Assembly: GCF_006740045.1 (NCBI RefSeq)
Contig: NZ_AP019749.1
Location: forward strand, 186,001 to 250,000
Origin: Comamonas terrigena NBRC 13299
GTDB lineage: Bacteria > Pseudomonadota > Gammaproteobacteria > Burkholderiales > Burkholderiaceae_C
DNA length: 64,000 nt
Direction: 5' to 3'
The notes beneath the pieces are model-generated. The model was not told where the DNA came from. It made no database searches and was given only the letters and a program-made list of their open reading frames with translations. How positions within the stretch are numbered: position 1 is the stretch's first letter; each line of letters starts with the position of its first letter. The position numbers and the translations under genes are program-made. This document shows positions 27,030 to 35,450 of the stretch, piece after piece.

Positions 27030-27758
27030 TCAGTCCTGCTGCTTGGCGAAGACGTAGCCCACGCCGCGCACGGTCAGGATGCGTTTGGGGTTCTTGGAAT
27101 CCGCTTCAATGGCCGCACGGATGCGGCCCATGTGCACGTCGATGGAGCGGTCAAAGGCTTCCAGTTCGCGGCCACGCACGGCCTCCATGATCTGGTCGCG
27201 GGTCAGCACCCGGCCGGCGCGCTCGGCCAGGGCCACCAGCAGGTCGAACTGGTAGCTGGTCAGTTCGCAGGGCTGGCTGGCCACGGTGACGGTGCGGGCA
27301 TCGCGGTCGATCTCCAGCGAACCAAAGCGCAGCGCTGGAATGGGCTGGCTGGCCGGGGCGCCTTCGCTGCCGCGGCGGCGCAGGATGGCGCGGATGCGGG
27401 CCAGCAGCTCGCGTGGCTCGAAAGGCTTGGGCAGGTAGTCGTCGGCGCCCATTTCCAGGCCGATCACCCGGTCCATGGGGTCACCCTTGGCGGTCAGCAT
27501 CAGCACCGGTACCTTGGCGGCCACGCCGGGCAGGGCACGCAGGCGGCGGCAGACCTCCAGGCCGTCCATGTCGGGCAGCATCAGATCCAGGATCACCAGA
27601 TCGGGCAGCTCGGACGGATCGCTGGGCTGCAGGCGTTCCAGTCCGCTGGTGGCGTCGGCGCAGTGGATGACGGCCAGGCTGTTCTGGCCCAGATACTCGC
27701 TGACCATCTGGGCCAGGCGGGCATCGTCTTCGATCATCAGCAGGGTGTGGGTGCTCAT
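27030..27758 (-). CDS. OmpR-family response regulator, CpxR-like
   Basis: This 242-aa protein has a receiver domain (residues 5-118) with acidic pocket D11/D12, phospho-acceptor D58 in VILDLMLPDMDG and K in YLPKPF. A winged-helix DNA-binding domain follows (about 140-238: LTSYQFDLLVALAERAGRVLTR, FDRSIDVHMGRIR, ILTVRGVGYVF). The DRVIGLEMGADDYLPKPF and FDRSIDVH segments resemble CpxR. A CpxR-type box lies about 90 bp upstream, supporting autoregulation. Confidence 0.94.
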   Translation of the reverse strand: MSTHTLLMIEDDARLAQMVSEYLGQNSLAVIHCADATSGLERLQPSDPSELPDLVILDLMLPDMDGLEVCRRLRALPGVAAKVPVLMLTAKGDPMDRVIGLEMGADDYLPKPFEPRELLARIRAILRRRGSEGAPASQPIPALRFGSLEIDRDARTVTVASQPCELTSYQFDLLVALAERAGRVLTRDQIMEAVRGRELEAFDRSIDVHMGRIRAAIEADSKNPKRILTVRGVGYVFAKQQD

Positions 27759-27845
27759 GGTGGGAGAGTGTAGGCAGTCGGGTGCTCATGGGGAGCGCGA
27801 TGGCCCCAGCATGGCGGCTGCGCGTCACACGCGCTTGTCCTGTAT

Positions 27846-27861
27846 GTAAAGCGCAGGTAAA
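27846..27861. promoter_or_regulatory. CpxR-type box upstream of the two-component operon
   Basis: GTAAA-GCGCAG-GTAAA is the direct repeat GTAAA-N6-GTAAA, within the range known for CpxR boxes (GTAAA-N4-8-GTAAA). It lies 88-103 bp upstream of the response-regulator start, on the opposite strand to that gene. It fits autoregulation by a CpxR-like regulator. Confidence 0.6.
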
Positions 27862-27993
27862 CCTGTGGCTGTGATCTGCCGATCGGAGGGGCCTGACAGC
27901 GTCGCTGGCCGTCCACCCGGCCCGCGCAGACGCGCACCGTGTCCTGTCAACGGCTTCCGTACGCCGCAGCCGGTGGCTGAAAGCCCGTCTGCG

Positions 27994-29364
27994 TCACGCC
28001 TTGGTGCGCAGGGTGACGCGGGATGCCAGCGCCACCAGCAGCAGCACCGGCAGGCCCAGGGCTGCCGTGCTGATGAAGAAGCTGCTGTAGCCATGGGCGT
28101 CGACAAACGCGCCGGAAAAGCCGGCCAGCCACTTGGGCGCCAGCATCATCATGGAGCTGAACAGCGCGTACTGCGTGGCCGAATACTGTACATTCGTCAG
28201 GCTCGACAGGTAGGCAATGAAGGCCGCCGAGGCAATGCCGCCGGCCAGGTTGTCGGCGCTGACCACCAGGGTCAGACCGGCCACATCGTGGCCCCGTGTG
28301 CTCAGCCAGGCAAACAGCAGGTTGCTGGCGGCCGACAGCACGGCACCCAGCATCAGCACCCGCATCACGCCGATGCGCATCGAGATCACCCCGCCGATGA
28401 AGGCGCCCAGCAGCGTCATGATGACGCCGAAGACTTTGCTCACCGTGGCCACCTCGGCCTCGCTGTAGCCCATGTCCACGTAAAAGGGGTTGGCCATGAT
28501 GCCCATCACCACATCGCTGATGCGGTAGATGCCGATCAGCGCCAGGATCAGAATCGCCTGCCCGCCGTAGCGGCGCACAAAGTCGGCAAACGGGGCCACC
28601 AGGGCTTCACGCAGCCATTCGCCCAGGTTGCGCGCTGGTGTCAGCGCGCGCGCAGCAGGTTCGGGCGACAGCAGCACGGTGAACACGCCCACCAGCATGC
28701 TGGCCGCCATCACGCCATAGGCCAGCTGCCAGGCGGCATGCACATAGGCAGCCTGTTCCCCATGCAGGGCTGCGGCCACCAGCCACAGCGCGCCCGCGCC
28801 GGCCCAGATCATCGCCAGCCGGTAACCCGTCTGGTAGGTGGCGGCCAACGCCGCCTGGCGCTCGGCGTCGGCCGATTCAATGCGGTAGGCATCCAGCGCA
28901 ATATCCTGGGTGGCCGAACCAAACGCCACAGCCAGTGCGCACCAGACCATGCGGTTCAGATCCTGCTGCGGATCGGTGAAGGCCATGCCCAGCAGCCCGC
29001 CCACCACCAGCATCTGGGCCAGCAGCAGCCAGCTGCGCCGGCGCCCCAGCCAGCCGTTCAGCACCGGCAGCGGCAGTCGGTCGACCAGCGGTGACCACAC
29101 CCATTTGAAGGCATAGGCCAGGCCCACCCAGCTCATGTAGCCGATGGTGGAGCGGTCGATGCCGGCCTTGCGCAACCAGAAAGAGAGCGTGCCCAGCACC
29201 AGCAGCAGCGGCAGGCCAGCCGAAAACCCCAAGGCCAGCATGCGCAGGCTGGCCGGTTCGGCATAGACGCGCAGCGTCTGTCCCCAGCTACGGCGCGGGA
29301 CAGCGGTCGAGGGGGGCGAAGGCGTGGCGGCGGTGGACGCAGGGGAGGTGGACGGTTCGGTCAT
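27994..29364 (-). CDS. ampG: AmpG-type muropeptide MFS transporter
   Basis: This 456-aa inner-membrane permease imports anhydromuropeptides for cell-wall recycling. It has about twelve to fourteen helices. Family segments include LRMLALGFSAGLPLLLVLGTLSFWLRKAGID, read in two parts, GYMSWVGLAYAFKWVWSPL, GRRRSWLLLAQ and DIALDAYRIE. ATG 29364 precedes a Ser/Thr/Pro-rich N-tail; a GATAAT -10 box lies about 40 bp upstream on the minus strand. It is divergent from the AraC gene. Confidence 0.92.
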   Translation of the reverse strand: MTEPSTSPASTAATPSPPSTAVPRRSWGQTLRVYAEPASLRMLALGFSAGLPLLLVLGTLSFWLRKAGIDRSTIGYMSWVGLAYAFKWVWSPLVDRLPLPVLNGWLGRRRSWLLLAQMLVVGGLLGMAFTDPQQDLNRMVWCALAVAFGSATQDIALDAYRIESADAERQAALAATYQTGYRLAMIWAGAGALWLVAAALHGEQAAYVHAAWQLAYGVMAASMLVGVFTVLLSPEPAARALTPARNLGEWLREALVAPFADFVRRYGGQAILILALIGIYRISDVVMGIMANPFYVDMGYSEAEVATVSKVFGVIMTLLGAFIGGVISMRIGVMRVLMLGAVLSAASNLLFAWLSTRGHDVAGLTLVVSADNLAGGIASAAFIAYLSSLTNVQYSATQYALFSSMMMLAPKWLAGFSGAFVDAHGYSSFFISTAALGLPVLLLVALASRVTLRTKA

Positions 29365-29471
29365 GGGCAGGCGAAAAGGGCGCAGAGCCAGGAAGGGCTG
29401 AGAACCATTATCCCGCGATGGTGGCCGTCTGCCGTGCGCGCTACCATGGCAGTTCACACCTGCGCACTGCC

Positions 29472-30215
29472 ATGGCCGATCCCAGCACCGTCTCCGCCCT
29501 TGTGGACTCCAGCGCCGCCCCGTCGCAAGACGGCGGCCGGCTGGATGCGCCCGCCTGGTCGGTGCGGCGCTACAGCGGGGAACACCAGTCCCATGCCCAC
29601 GACCATGTGCAAATCCTCTATGCGCTGCAAGGCCGCATGGAGCTGGAGCTGAACGGCCACGCCGGCTATGTGGACGCTGCCAGCGGCATGCTCATTCCCG
29701 CTGGCGCCAGCCACGGCTATCTGGCCCAGGCCCACACCCAGGTGCAGGTGATCGATCTGCCCGCCGGCCCTGGCCTGGATCGCATCCGCCGGTTTGCGGT
29801 GCCGGCTCGGCTGCGCGCTCCGGCGCTGGCACGCCACCCGCTGTCTGCTGCCGCCCAGCTGGCGCTGGTGCTGGACGCGCCCAGCCTGTTGCACCGCCGT
29901 ACGGTCGACTTGGCCTGGTTGACCCAGCAGGTGCAGGCCGCCCTGCATGCCGACTGGCCCACGGCCCGGCTGGCGGCGCTGTGCCATCTGAGCGTGCCCC
30001 AGTTCCACAGCCGCTTTGTGGAACTGGTCGGCCAGCCGCCGCAGTCCTGGCTGCGCGGCCTGCGGCTGGATGCGGCCGAGGCCCAGCTGGCCCGGGGCCA
30101 GCCCCTGGAGACCACGGCCCTGCGCTGCGGCTACCGCACGGCCAGTGCCCTGGCCTATGCCTTGCGGCGCGAACGCCAGGTGAGCGCGCGCAGTCTCCGG
30201 GCCGCTCAGCGCTGA
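29472..30215 (+). CDS. AraC-family transcriptional regulator
   Basis: This 247-aa protein has an N-terminal cupin-like sensor domain (about residues 20-110: HAHDHVQILYALQGRMELELNG, GMLIPAGASHGYLA) and a C-terminal AraC helix-turn-helix pair (about 150-245: LAALCHLSVPQFHSRFVELVGQPP and a second HTH ending YALRRERQ). I chose ATG 29472, where family similarity begins. The EamA gene follows 153 bp downstream on the same strand and is a likely target; AraC/EamA pairs are common. Confidence 0.9.
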   Translation: MADPSTVSALVDSSAAPSQDGGRLDAPAWSVRRYSGEHQSHAHDHVQILYALQGRMELELNGHAGYVDAASGMLIPAGASHGYLAQAHTQVQVIDLPAGPGLDRIRRFAVPARLRAPALARHPLSAAAQLALVLDAPSLLHRRTVDLAWLTQQVQAALHADWPTARLAALCHLSVPQFHSRFVELVGQPPQSWLRGLRLDAAEAQLARGQPLETTALRCGYRTASALAYALRRERQVSARSLRAAQR

Positions 30216-30368
30216 GCGCAGCGGTGCGGGAGTGGCGTTGGCTGGTGGCGGCAGCGTGGGGCCTCTTGGTGACGGGACACAGTGCAGCATGGACATGTAT
30301 ACGCCCTGCACGGCAGAACCAGTGTTGCTCGACAGTTGCCGGGACGCTGCGGCGGCATCATTTGAAGC

Positions 30369-31313
30369 ATGAGCTCTTCTTCTGCTTCTTCTTCGGTCTG
30401 GGGTGTGGCCCTGGTGTCGGTGGCGTCCATGCTGTGGGGCACCACCGGTACGGCGCAAAGCCTGGGTGCCCAGGGGCTGTCGCCGTTCTGGGTGGGAGCG
30501 GCACAGCTGGCCGTGGCCAGCACCTTCTTTGCGCTGGTGCTGTGGGTGACACGGCGCAGTGCGCCGACCGGACAACCGCTGCTGCCAAGGCCCTCTTTGC
30601 TGGGTATGCCGGCGCGCTGGTTCTGTCTGGCATCGGCCGGTACCGCCGGCTACAGCATCAGCTTCTATGCGGGCGTAAAGCTGGCCGGGGTCGGCGTAGG
30701 CACGGCTGTGGCCATTGGCAGTGCACCCATCTGGGCCGGCCTGATCCAGGCCGTGCTACTTCGCCAGCCCCTGTCGCTGCTGTGGTGGTTGGGCACGGGC
30801 GTGAGCGTGGCCGGCGGTGTGGCCATGGTGCTGAGCAAAGGGGGCGGCACGGGTGCGCTGTCGCTACCCGGCCTGCTGCTGTGCCTGCTGGCCGGGCTGT
30901 CGTACGCGTCCTATGCCCTGGTCAATAAGCGCCTTGTCAGCAAAGTGCCTACCCGGCTGGTGAACCTGTATGTGTTCAGCGGCGCCGCGGTGCTGGCGGC
31001 GCCCGTGGCGCTGCTGCTGGCCGGGGTGCCGCGGTTTACCGCGTCGTCGTTGATGGTGGTGGTCTACCTCGGGCTGGTGGTCTCCGGCCTGGCCTATGTG
31101 CTGTTTTCCAATGGGCTGCGCCATATCTCCGGACCGACCGGTGTGACATTGACGCTGATCGAGCCGGTGGCCGCCTTTCTGCTGGCGGTGTGGATCGTGG
31201 GCGAACACCAGCCGCTGGCCTCCTGGCTGGGGCTGCTGGCGGTGCTGGCCGGACTGATGGTGGTGATCGGTGCCGAGGTGCGTGGCGCGCGGCGCAAGCT
31301 GGCGCTGGTCTGA
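30369..31313 (+). CDS. EamA/DMT-family exporter
   Basis: This 314-aa protein has ten membrane helices in two EamA repeats. Segments include VASMLWGTTGTAQSL, GVGVGTAVAIGSAPIWAGL and SGPTGVTLTLIEPVAAFLLA. It probably exports an amino acid or small metabolite; the substrate is unknown. CATCAT lies 7 nt before the ATG, a weaker leaderless-type arrangement. It follows the AraC regulator. Confidence 0.91.
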   Translation: MSSSSASSSVWGVALVSVASMLWGTTGTAQSLGAQGLSPFWVGAAQLAVASTFFALVLWVTRRSAPTGQPLLPRPSLLGMPARWFCLASAGTAGYSISFYAGVKLAGVGVGTAVAIGSAPIWAGLIQAVLLRQPLSLLWWLGTGVSVAGGVAMVLSKGGGTGALSLPGLLLCLLAGLSYASYALVNKRLVSKVPTRLVNLYVFSGAAVLAAPVALLLAGVPRFTASSLMVVVYLGLVVSGLAYVLFSNGLRHISGPTGVTLTLIEPVAAFLLAVWIVGEHQPLASWLGLLAVLAGLMVVIGAEVRGARRKLALV

Positions 31314-31406
31314 GCCACCTCGCCGGCGCGCATTGGCGGCACAATCTGACGCTCAGGCACAGCACCGCTGTGCAGGCTGATTGGATTGCCCAGGAGAGAC
31401 GCCCCC

Positions 31407-32285
31407 ATGCCCCTATCGCCCATGCCACTGAACCATCTGTCCGATGGCGACCATCTGCCGCAGGCCTGCCGCTGCCACGCCGGGCGGCGTGGCTTTCTGC
31501 GCGCCCTAGTGGCGGGGACGGCGGCCACCGGTGCCGGGGCTGCGCTGGCGCAGGTCAATGTCGGGGGCTCCTCCGGTCTGCGCAAGCTGGTGCCGGCCGA
31601 AACCCTGGAAAGCGCCGCCACCGAGCAGTACCAGGAGCTGCTGCAGAAAGCCAAGGCGCAAGGCGCACTGGCCGGCAGCTCTCACCCCCAGCTGCAGCGC
31701 CTGCGCGGCATTGCGCAGCGCCTGATTCCCTATGCCAGCCAGTGGAACGCCCGCGCCAGCCAGTGGCGCTGGGAGGTCAACCTGATCGGCAGCAAGGAGA
31801 TCAACGCGTTCTGCATGCCGGGGGGCAAGATCGCCTTCTACACCGGCATCCTGGAAAAGCTGCAGCTCAGCGATGACGAAGTGGCCATGGTCATGGGCCA
31901 TGAAATGGCCCATGCATTGCGCGAGCATTCGCGCGAGCAGATGGCCAAGAACTCGGCCACCAGCATCGGTCTGTCGCTGGGGGCGCAACTGCTGGGACTG
32001 GGCGACCTGGGCAATCTGGCGGCCAGGATGGGGACCCAGCTGCTGAGCCTGCGCTTCAGCCGCAGTGACGAAAGCGAGGCCGATCTGGTGGGGCTGGAAA
32101 TGGCCGCACGTGCCGGCTACAGCCCCCAGGCTGCGGTGAGCCTGTGGCGCAAAATGGGCGAGGCCACGGGCGATGGCGGCATCGGCTTTCTGTCGACCCA
32201 CCCCACAGGGCCGGATCGCATCCGCGAACTGGAGCGCAATATTCCGCGGGTGCAGGGCCTCTACGAGTCCGCCCGCCGGCGGTAA
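31407..32285 (+). CDS. M48-family metalloprotease with Tat-type signal
   Basis: This 292-aa zinc protease resembles the periplasmic BepA/LoiP group, which controls outer-membrane protein quality. The N-terminus has GRRGFLRALVAG then an Ala-rich stretch ending ALAQ, a likely Tat signal (about residues 27-49). The active site is HEMAH (H165, E166, H169) and the third zinc ligand is a Glu in SDESEADLVGLE. It ends with FLSTHPTGPDRIREL, typical of the family. ATG 31407 has AGGAGA upstream; a TTG at 31386 is less likely. Confidence 0.91.
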   Translation: MPLSPMPLNHLSDGDHLPQACRCHAGRRGFLRALVAGTAATGAGAALAQVNVGGSSGLRKLVPAETLESAATEQYQELLQKAKAQGALAGSSHPQLQRLRGIAQRLIPYASQWNARASQWRWEVNLIGSKEINAFCMPGGKIAFYTGILEKLQLSDDEVAMVMGHEMAHALREHSREQMAKNSATSIGLSLGAQLLGLGDLGNLAARMGTQLLSLRFSRSDESEADLVGLEMAARAGYSPQAAVSLWRKMGEATGDGGIGFLSTHPTGPDRIRELERNIPRVQGLYESARRR

Positions 32286-32354
32286 CGCTGCCTGTGTGCC
32301 TGGGCAGGCCTGCGTTCCATAGAGAATGCCTGGCGATCGCCTTTCGGAAAGAAT

Positions 32355-32383
32355 AAAAAAAGGCCCGCTCCATGGAGCGGGCC
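32355..32383 (-). terminator. Intrinsic terminator of the DASS-dehydrogenase operon
   Basis: A perfect 22-nt GC-rich palindrome at 32362-32383 (arms GGCCCGCTCCA/TGGAGCGGGCC) is followed on the minus strand by seven T residues. It lies 28 bp past the dehydrogenase stop. Confidence 0.93.
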
Positions 32384-32410
32384 TTGTGCAGGAAGCCGTG
32401 TACCAGCCGC

Positions 32411-33364
32411 TCAGGCTTTCTGCAAGGACTGCAGCCCGTCGGCAATGGTGCTGGACAGCAGTGCGGCACTGGCACGCAGGGCCTCAGTTTCCTCGGCATT
32501 CAGCCGGGGCATGAAGGGGGCCGAGGCGCCGCGTGCACCGATCAGATGGGGCAGCGACACACAGGTGTCACGCACGCCCAGCAGTTCGGGCATGCAGGTG
32601 GACACGGCAAACACCGACTGCTCATCGGCCACGATGGCCTTCACCAGCCGTGCAATGCAGCCACCGATGCCAAAGTTGGACACGCCTTTGCCCGCCTTGA
32701 TGCGGTACGCCGAAGTACGCACCTCTTCGGCAATCTGCGCCTGCATGGCCGCGTCGATGGGCCGGCCCAGCTGGGCGGCAAAATCCGTCACCGGCATGCC
32801 GGCGATCTGGGCGCTGCTCCAGTGGGGCACGGACGAGTCGCCGTGCTCGCCCAGCACATAGGCGTGGATGGCCGGTGCGGCCACGCCCAGGTAATCGGCC
32901 AGCCGGTCGCGAAAGCGGATCGAATCCAGCGAGCAGCCGGTGCCGATCGCTCTGCCCGGTGGCAGGCCGTAGCGGTGCACGGCAATGGAGGGCATCACGT
33001 CCACTGGGTTGGTAGCGAACAGCAGCACCGCATCCGGTGCGACCTTGAGCACCTGGCCGATGATGGTGTCCGTCATCTTCAGGTTCTGGTGCAGCAGCTC
33101 CAGCCGGGTCTGACCGGGCTTGAGGCTGGCGCCAGCGGTGATGACCACCACCGAGGCGCCCGCCAGATCGGCATAGTCGCCTTCGCTGACGCGGGCAGCG
33201 GTGCCAAAGGCGGCGGCGTGGCCGATGTCGGCGGCTTCACCCGCTGCGCGGGCCTCGTTCTGGTCCACCAGCACGATCTGGCTGATGCCAGGGGTGGCCG
33301 ACAACAGGTAGCCGGCGGCCGCGCCGACCTGGCCGGCGCCGATGATGCCAATGCGTGCCCCCAT
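32411..33364 (-). CDS. L-2-hydroxyacid dehydrogenase (lactate/malate dehydrogenase family)
   Basis: This 317-aa NAD-dependent enzyme has a Rossmann motif (IGIIGAGQVGAA) with D34 favouring NAD. The catalytic residues are R87 in GQTRLEL, D147, R150 in SLDSIRFR, and H174 in LGEHGDSSVP. In the specificity loop (AGASLKPGQTR) the residue aligning with position 102 (Gln in lactate, Arg in malate dehydrogenases) is Leu81. That suggests a larger or hydrophobic 2-hydroxyacid, as in hydroxyisocaproate dehydrogenases; this is inference. Its ATG immediately follows the stop of the transporter gene (TAAATG), so the two are translationally linked. Confidence 0.9.
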   Translation of the reverse strand: MGARIGIIGAGQVGAAAGYLLSATPGISQIVLVDQNEARAAGEAADIGHAAAFGTAARVSEGDYADLAGASVVVITAGASLKPGQTRLELLHQNLKMTDTIIGQVLKVAPDAVLLFATNPVDVMPSIAVHRYGLPPGRAIGTGCSLDSIRFRDRLADYLGVAAPAIHAYVLGEHGDSSVPHWSSAQIAGMPVTDFAAQLGRPIDAAMQAQIAEEVRTSAYRIKAGKGVSNFGIGGCIARLVKAIVADEQSVFAVSTCMPELLGVRDTCVSLPHLIGARGASAPFMPRLNAEETEALRASAALLSSTIADGLQSLQKA

Positions 33365-34873
33365 TTACAGCACCCCCATGGCGGGCCACAGCGTGGCGGA
33401 CAGCAGCAGGATCAGGCCCAGGCCAGCCAGCGTGACCACGATGCCCACCTTGGCGAACTGGGGCGTGCTGAAGGCATTGGTGCCGTAGCACAGCATGTTC
33501 TGCGGCGCATTGGTCGGCAGGATGAAACCGAAGGACACCACGAAGCTCTGGATCATCACGATGCCGAAAGCCGTCTCGGGGCTGACGGGCAGCGTCTGTG
33601 TGAAGGCGATCATGATGGGGATCAGCGTGCTGGCCAGTCCGGTGGCCGAGGCAAAGCCCAGGTGCAGCACGATGCTGAACACCGACAGCGCACCGATCAC
33701 GGCCACCACGGGCAGGGCCGACAGGCCCATCTGGCCCAGCGTCTGTTGCGCCAACCAGCCGGCAGCGCCGGTCTTGGACAGCAGATTGCCCAGCGAGATG
33801 GAGGCGGCAAACAGCACGATCGTGCCCCAGGGCACCAGCTTTTCGGCCTGCGACCAGTGCATCACGCCGATCTTGGGCATCAGCAGCAGTGCAATGCCGA
33901 TCTGGGTGGTGGTGGTGGTGTCGAACGGGTGCAGCACGCCTTCGGTGGACCACATCACCAGCAGCAGTGCGGCCACGGCGATCAGACGCTTTTCAGAACT
34001 GCTGACTGGCCCCAGGTCGGCCAGTTGCTGGCGCAGCTTGGCCGGCATGTCCTCACCTTCCGGCACCTGGGGACGCAGAATCCACAGGGCCGCGAAGAAC
34101 AGCACCACGCACATGCCGATGGTGAAAGGCAGGGCGGTGATGAACCATTGGCTCCAGGTGATGTTGTGGCCGAAAGCCTGCTGCATGAAATTCAGGCTGA
34201 TGATGTTCTGTGCCGCGCCGGTCTTGACCGCCATGTTGAAGATGGAGCAGGCACTGGCAGTGACGATCATCAGCGTGGCACCCAGCGAGCTGTTCACCGC
34301 CAGACCCAGGGCGGCGGTGATGCCGATCATGATGGGGATCACCGCGCCCACGCGGGCGGTGGCAGAGGGGATGAACAAGGCCAGCACAAAGCCGACGATC
34401 ATCGCGCCCAGCACCAGGCGGGCAGGCGAGACGCCGATCTTGCTCATGACCAGCAGCGCGATGCGCTTGTCCAGCCCTGTGTGCTTGAGTGCCACGGCCA
34501 GAAACAGTGCGGCCGCCACCAGCAGCACGGCGGTGGACGAGAAACCGCTGAGCATGGTGGTCAGCGCAGCGGCGGAATCCATGGGCTTGCCGCCTGCTGT
34601 CATCGAGGTGCCCATCAGCCCCAGCACCGCGGCACCGGTCAGCACCACGGCGCTGTTGGCGGGCGAGACGCATTCGCTGATCCACAGCACCACGACCAGC
34701 ACCAGCAGGCCCAGGGCCACCTGCCCCGAGTCGGTGAGGCCGGCAGGCTGCGGCAGGGCCAGCACGATGCCGTAGAGCACCAGGGCCAGCAGCAAAAAGG
34801 CCAGCTTTTTGTTGGAATCGGGCTCCGGTTTGGAGGTGATGGGGCCGGTTTCGGTTGCGGGCGTAGACGCCAT
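33365..34873 (-). CDS. DASS/SLC13-family anion:sodium symporter
   Basis: This 502-aa inner-membrane transporter has about eleven helices. DASS signatures are visible: ECVSPANSAVVL, the first substrate loop around FIPSATARVGAVIPI and the second around FILPTNAPQNMLCYG. These proteins carry dicarboxylates, citrate, tartrate or related anions. ATG 34873 has AGGAG 6-7 nt upstream. It is the first gene of a two-gene operon with the hydroxyacid dehydrogenase, so the substrate is probably the acid the dehydrogenase oxidises or a precursor. Confidence 0.92.
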   Translation of the reverse strand: MASTPATETGPITSKPEPDSNKKLAFLLLALVLYGIVLALPQPAGLTDSGQVALGLLVLVVVLWISECVSPANSAVVLTGAAVLGLMGTSMTAGGKPMDSAAALTTMLSGFSSTAVLLVAAALFLAVALKHTGLDKRIALLVMSKIGVSPARLVLGAMIVGFVLALFIPSATARVGAVIPIMIGITAALGLAVNSSLGATLMIVTASACSIFNMAVKTGAAQNIISLNFMQQAFGHNITWSQWFITALPFTIGMCVVLFFAALWILRPQVPEGEDMPAKLRQQLADLGPVSSSEKRLIAVAALLLVMWSTEGVLHPFDTTTTTQIGIALLLMPKIGVMHWSQAEKLVPWGTIVLFAASISLGNLLSKTGAAGWLAQQTLGQMGLSALPVVAVIGALSVFSIVLHLGFASATGLASTLIPIMIAFTQTLPVSPETAFGIVMIQSFVVSFGFILPTNAPQNMLCYGTNAFSTPQFAKVGIVVTLAGLGLILLLSATLWPAMGVL

Positions 34874-35216
34874 AAGTGCTCCTCGCAAAAATGAATCGTT
34901 ACGTAACGGACCGATACTAGTTCCTACAGTCGCGCACCGATAGTCCGGTGGCCCTGGTTGGGATGAGTACTTCGTTACGCAATGAAACCATGCTACGGGC
35001 TGCGAAGCGGTTTGCGTGAAAACACGTAAGTGTTTTCCCTTGTGATTTGATTCGCATCAAGGGTGGCGCATTCGTCACATACCGGCCTGTCATCCTGGTT
35101 TTGTGTCGTCTGGTGCGTGGCAGTGCCAGATGGTGCAAGAAGTTTTTGCTATCAAAATGTGAGCAATTAATGCGACCGATACCGACAGCCCTTACGGCCC
35201 AGGCGTTGGCGCCGGC
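34874..35216. promoter_or_regulatory. Regulatory region of the DASS-dehydrogenase operon
   Basis: This 343-base gene-free stretch lies between two minus-strand genes. CGTTACGTAACG (34897-34908) is a perfect 12-bp palindrome 24 bp before the transporter start. CGTTACGCAATG (34973-34984) repeats it with three changes, 76 bp further out. These look like operators for a dimeric regulator, but no regulator gene is adjacent. The rest is AT-richer than its surroundings and has no credible ORF. Confidence 0.6.
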
Positions 35217-35450
35217 CTAGTAGCTGCGCAGCAGGGCGTGCAACAGCCAGTCGCCCCCGGCCAGCAGCAGGCGCAGGCCGCACAGCACGGCACTGGCCAT
35301 GCCCCACCAGCGCAGATACCGCGCCCAATCGGCCGTCCACGGCTGGCCTTGCCACGCTGCGGCGCTGGCGGCCAGTGCGGGCCACGCCACCAAGAAGACG
35401 AGTGCCGCGGCCGCCAGCAGCACCAGGCAGTGCCGCGTTGCGGCACCCAT
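35217..35450 (-). CDS. Small membrane protein coupled to the MBL hydrolase
   Basis: This 77-aa protein has two hydrophobic stretches: residues 8-27, possibly a signal anchor ending ALA, and 45-66. I recognise no domain. Its ATG shares one base with the stop of the upstream hydrolase (TGATG), so translation is coupled and the gene is probably real despite its size. The function is unknown. Confidence 0.65.
   Translation of the reverse strand: MGAATRHCLVLLAAAALVFLVAWPALAASAAAWQGQPWTADWARYLRWWGMASAVLCGLRLLLAGGDWLLHALLRSY

Noticed and set aside
32372-34894. 840-codon plus-strand frame rich in His, Gln, Gly and Asp
   Set aside because: Exactly antisense to the dehydrogenase and DASS genes, both of which have clear motifs.
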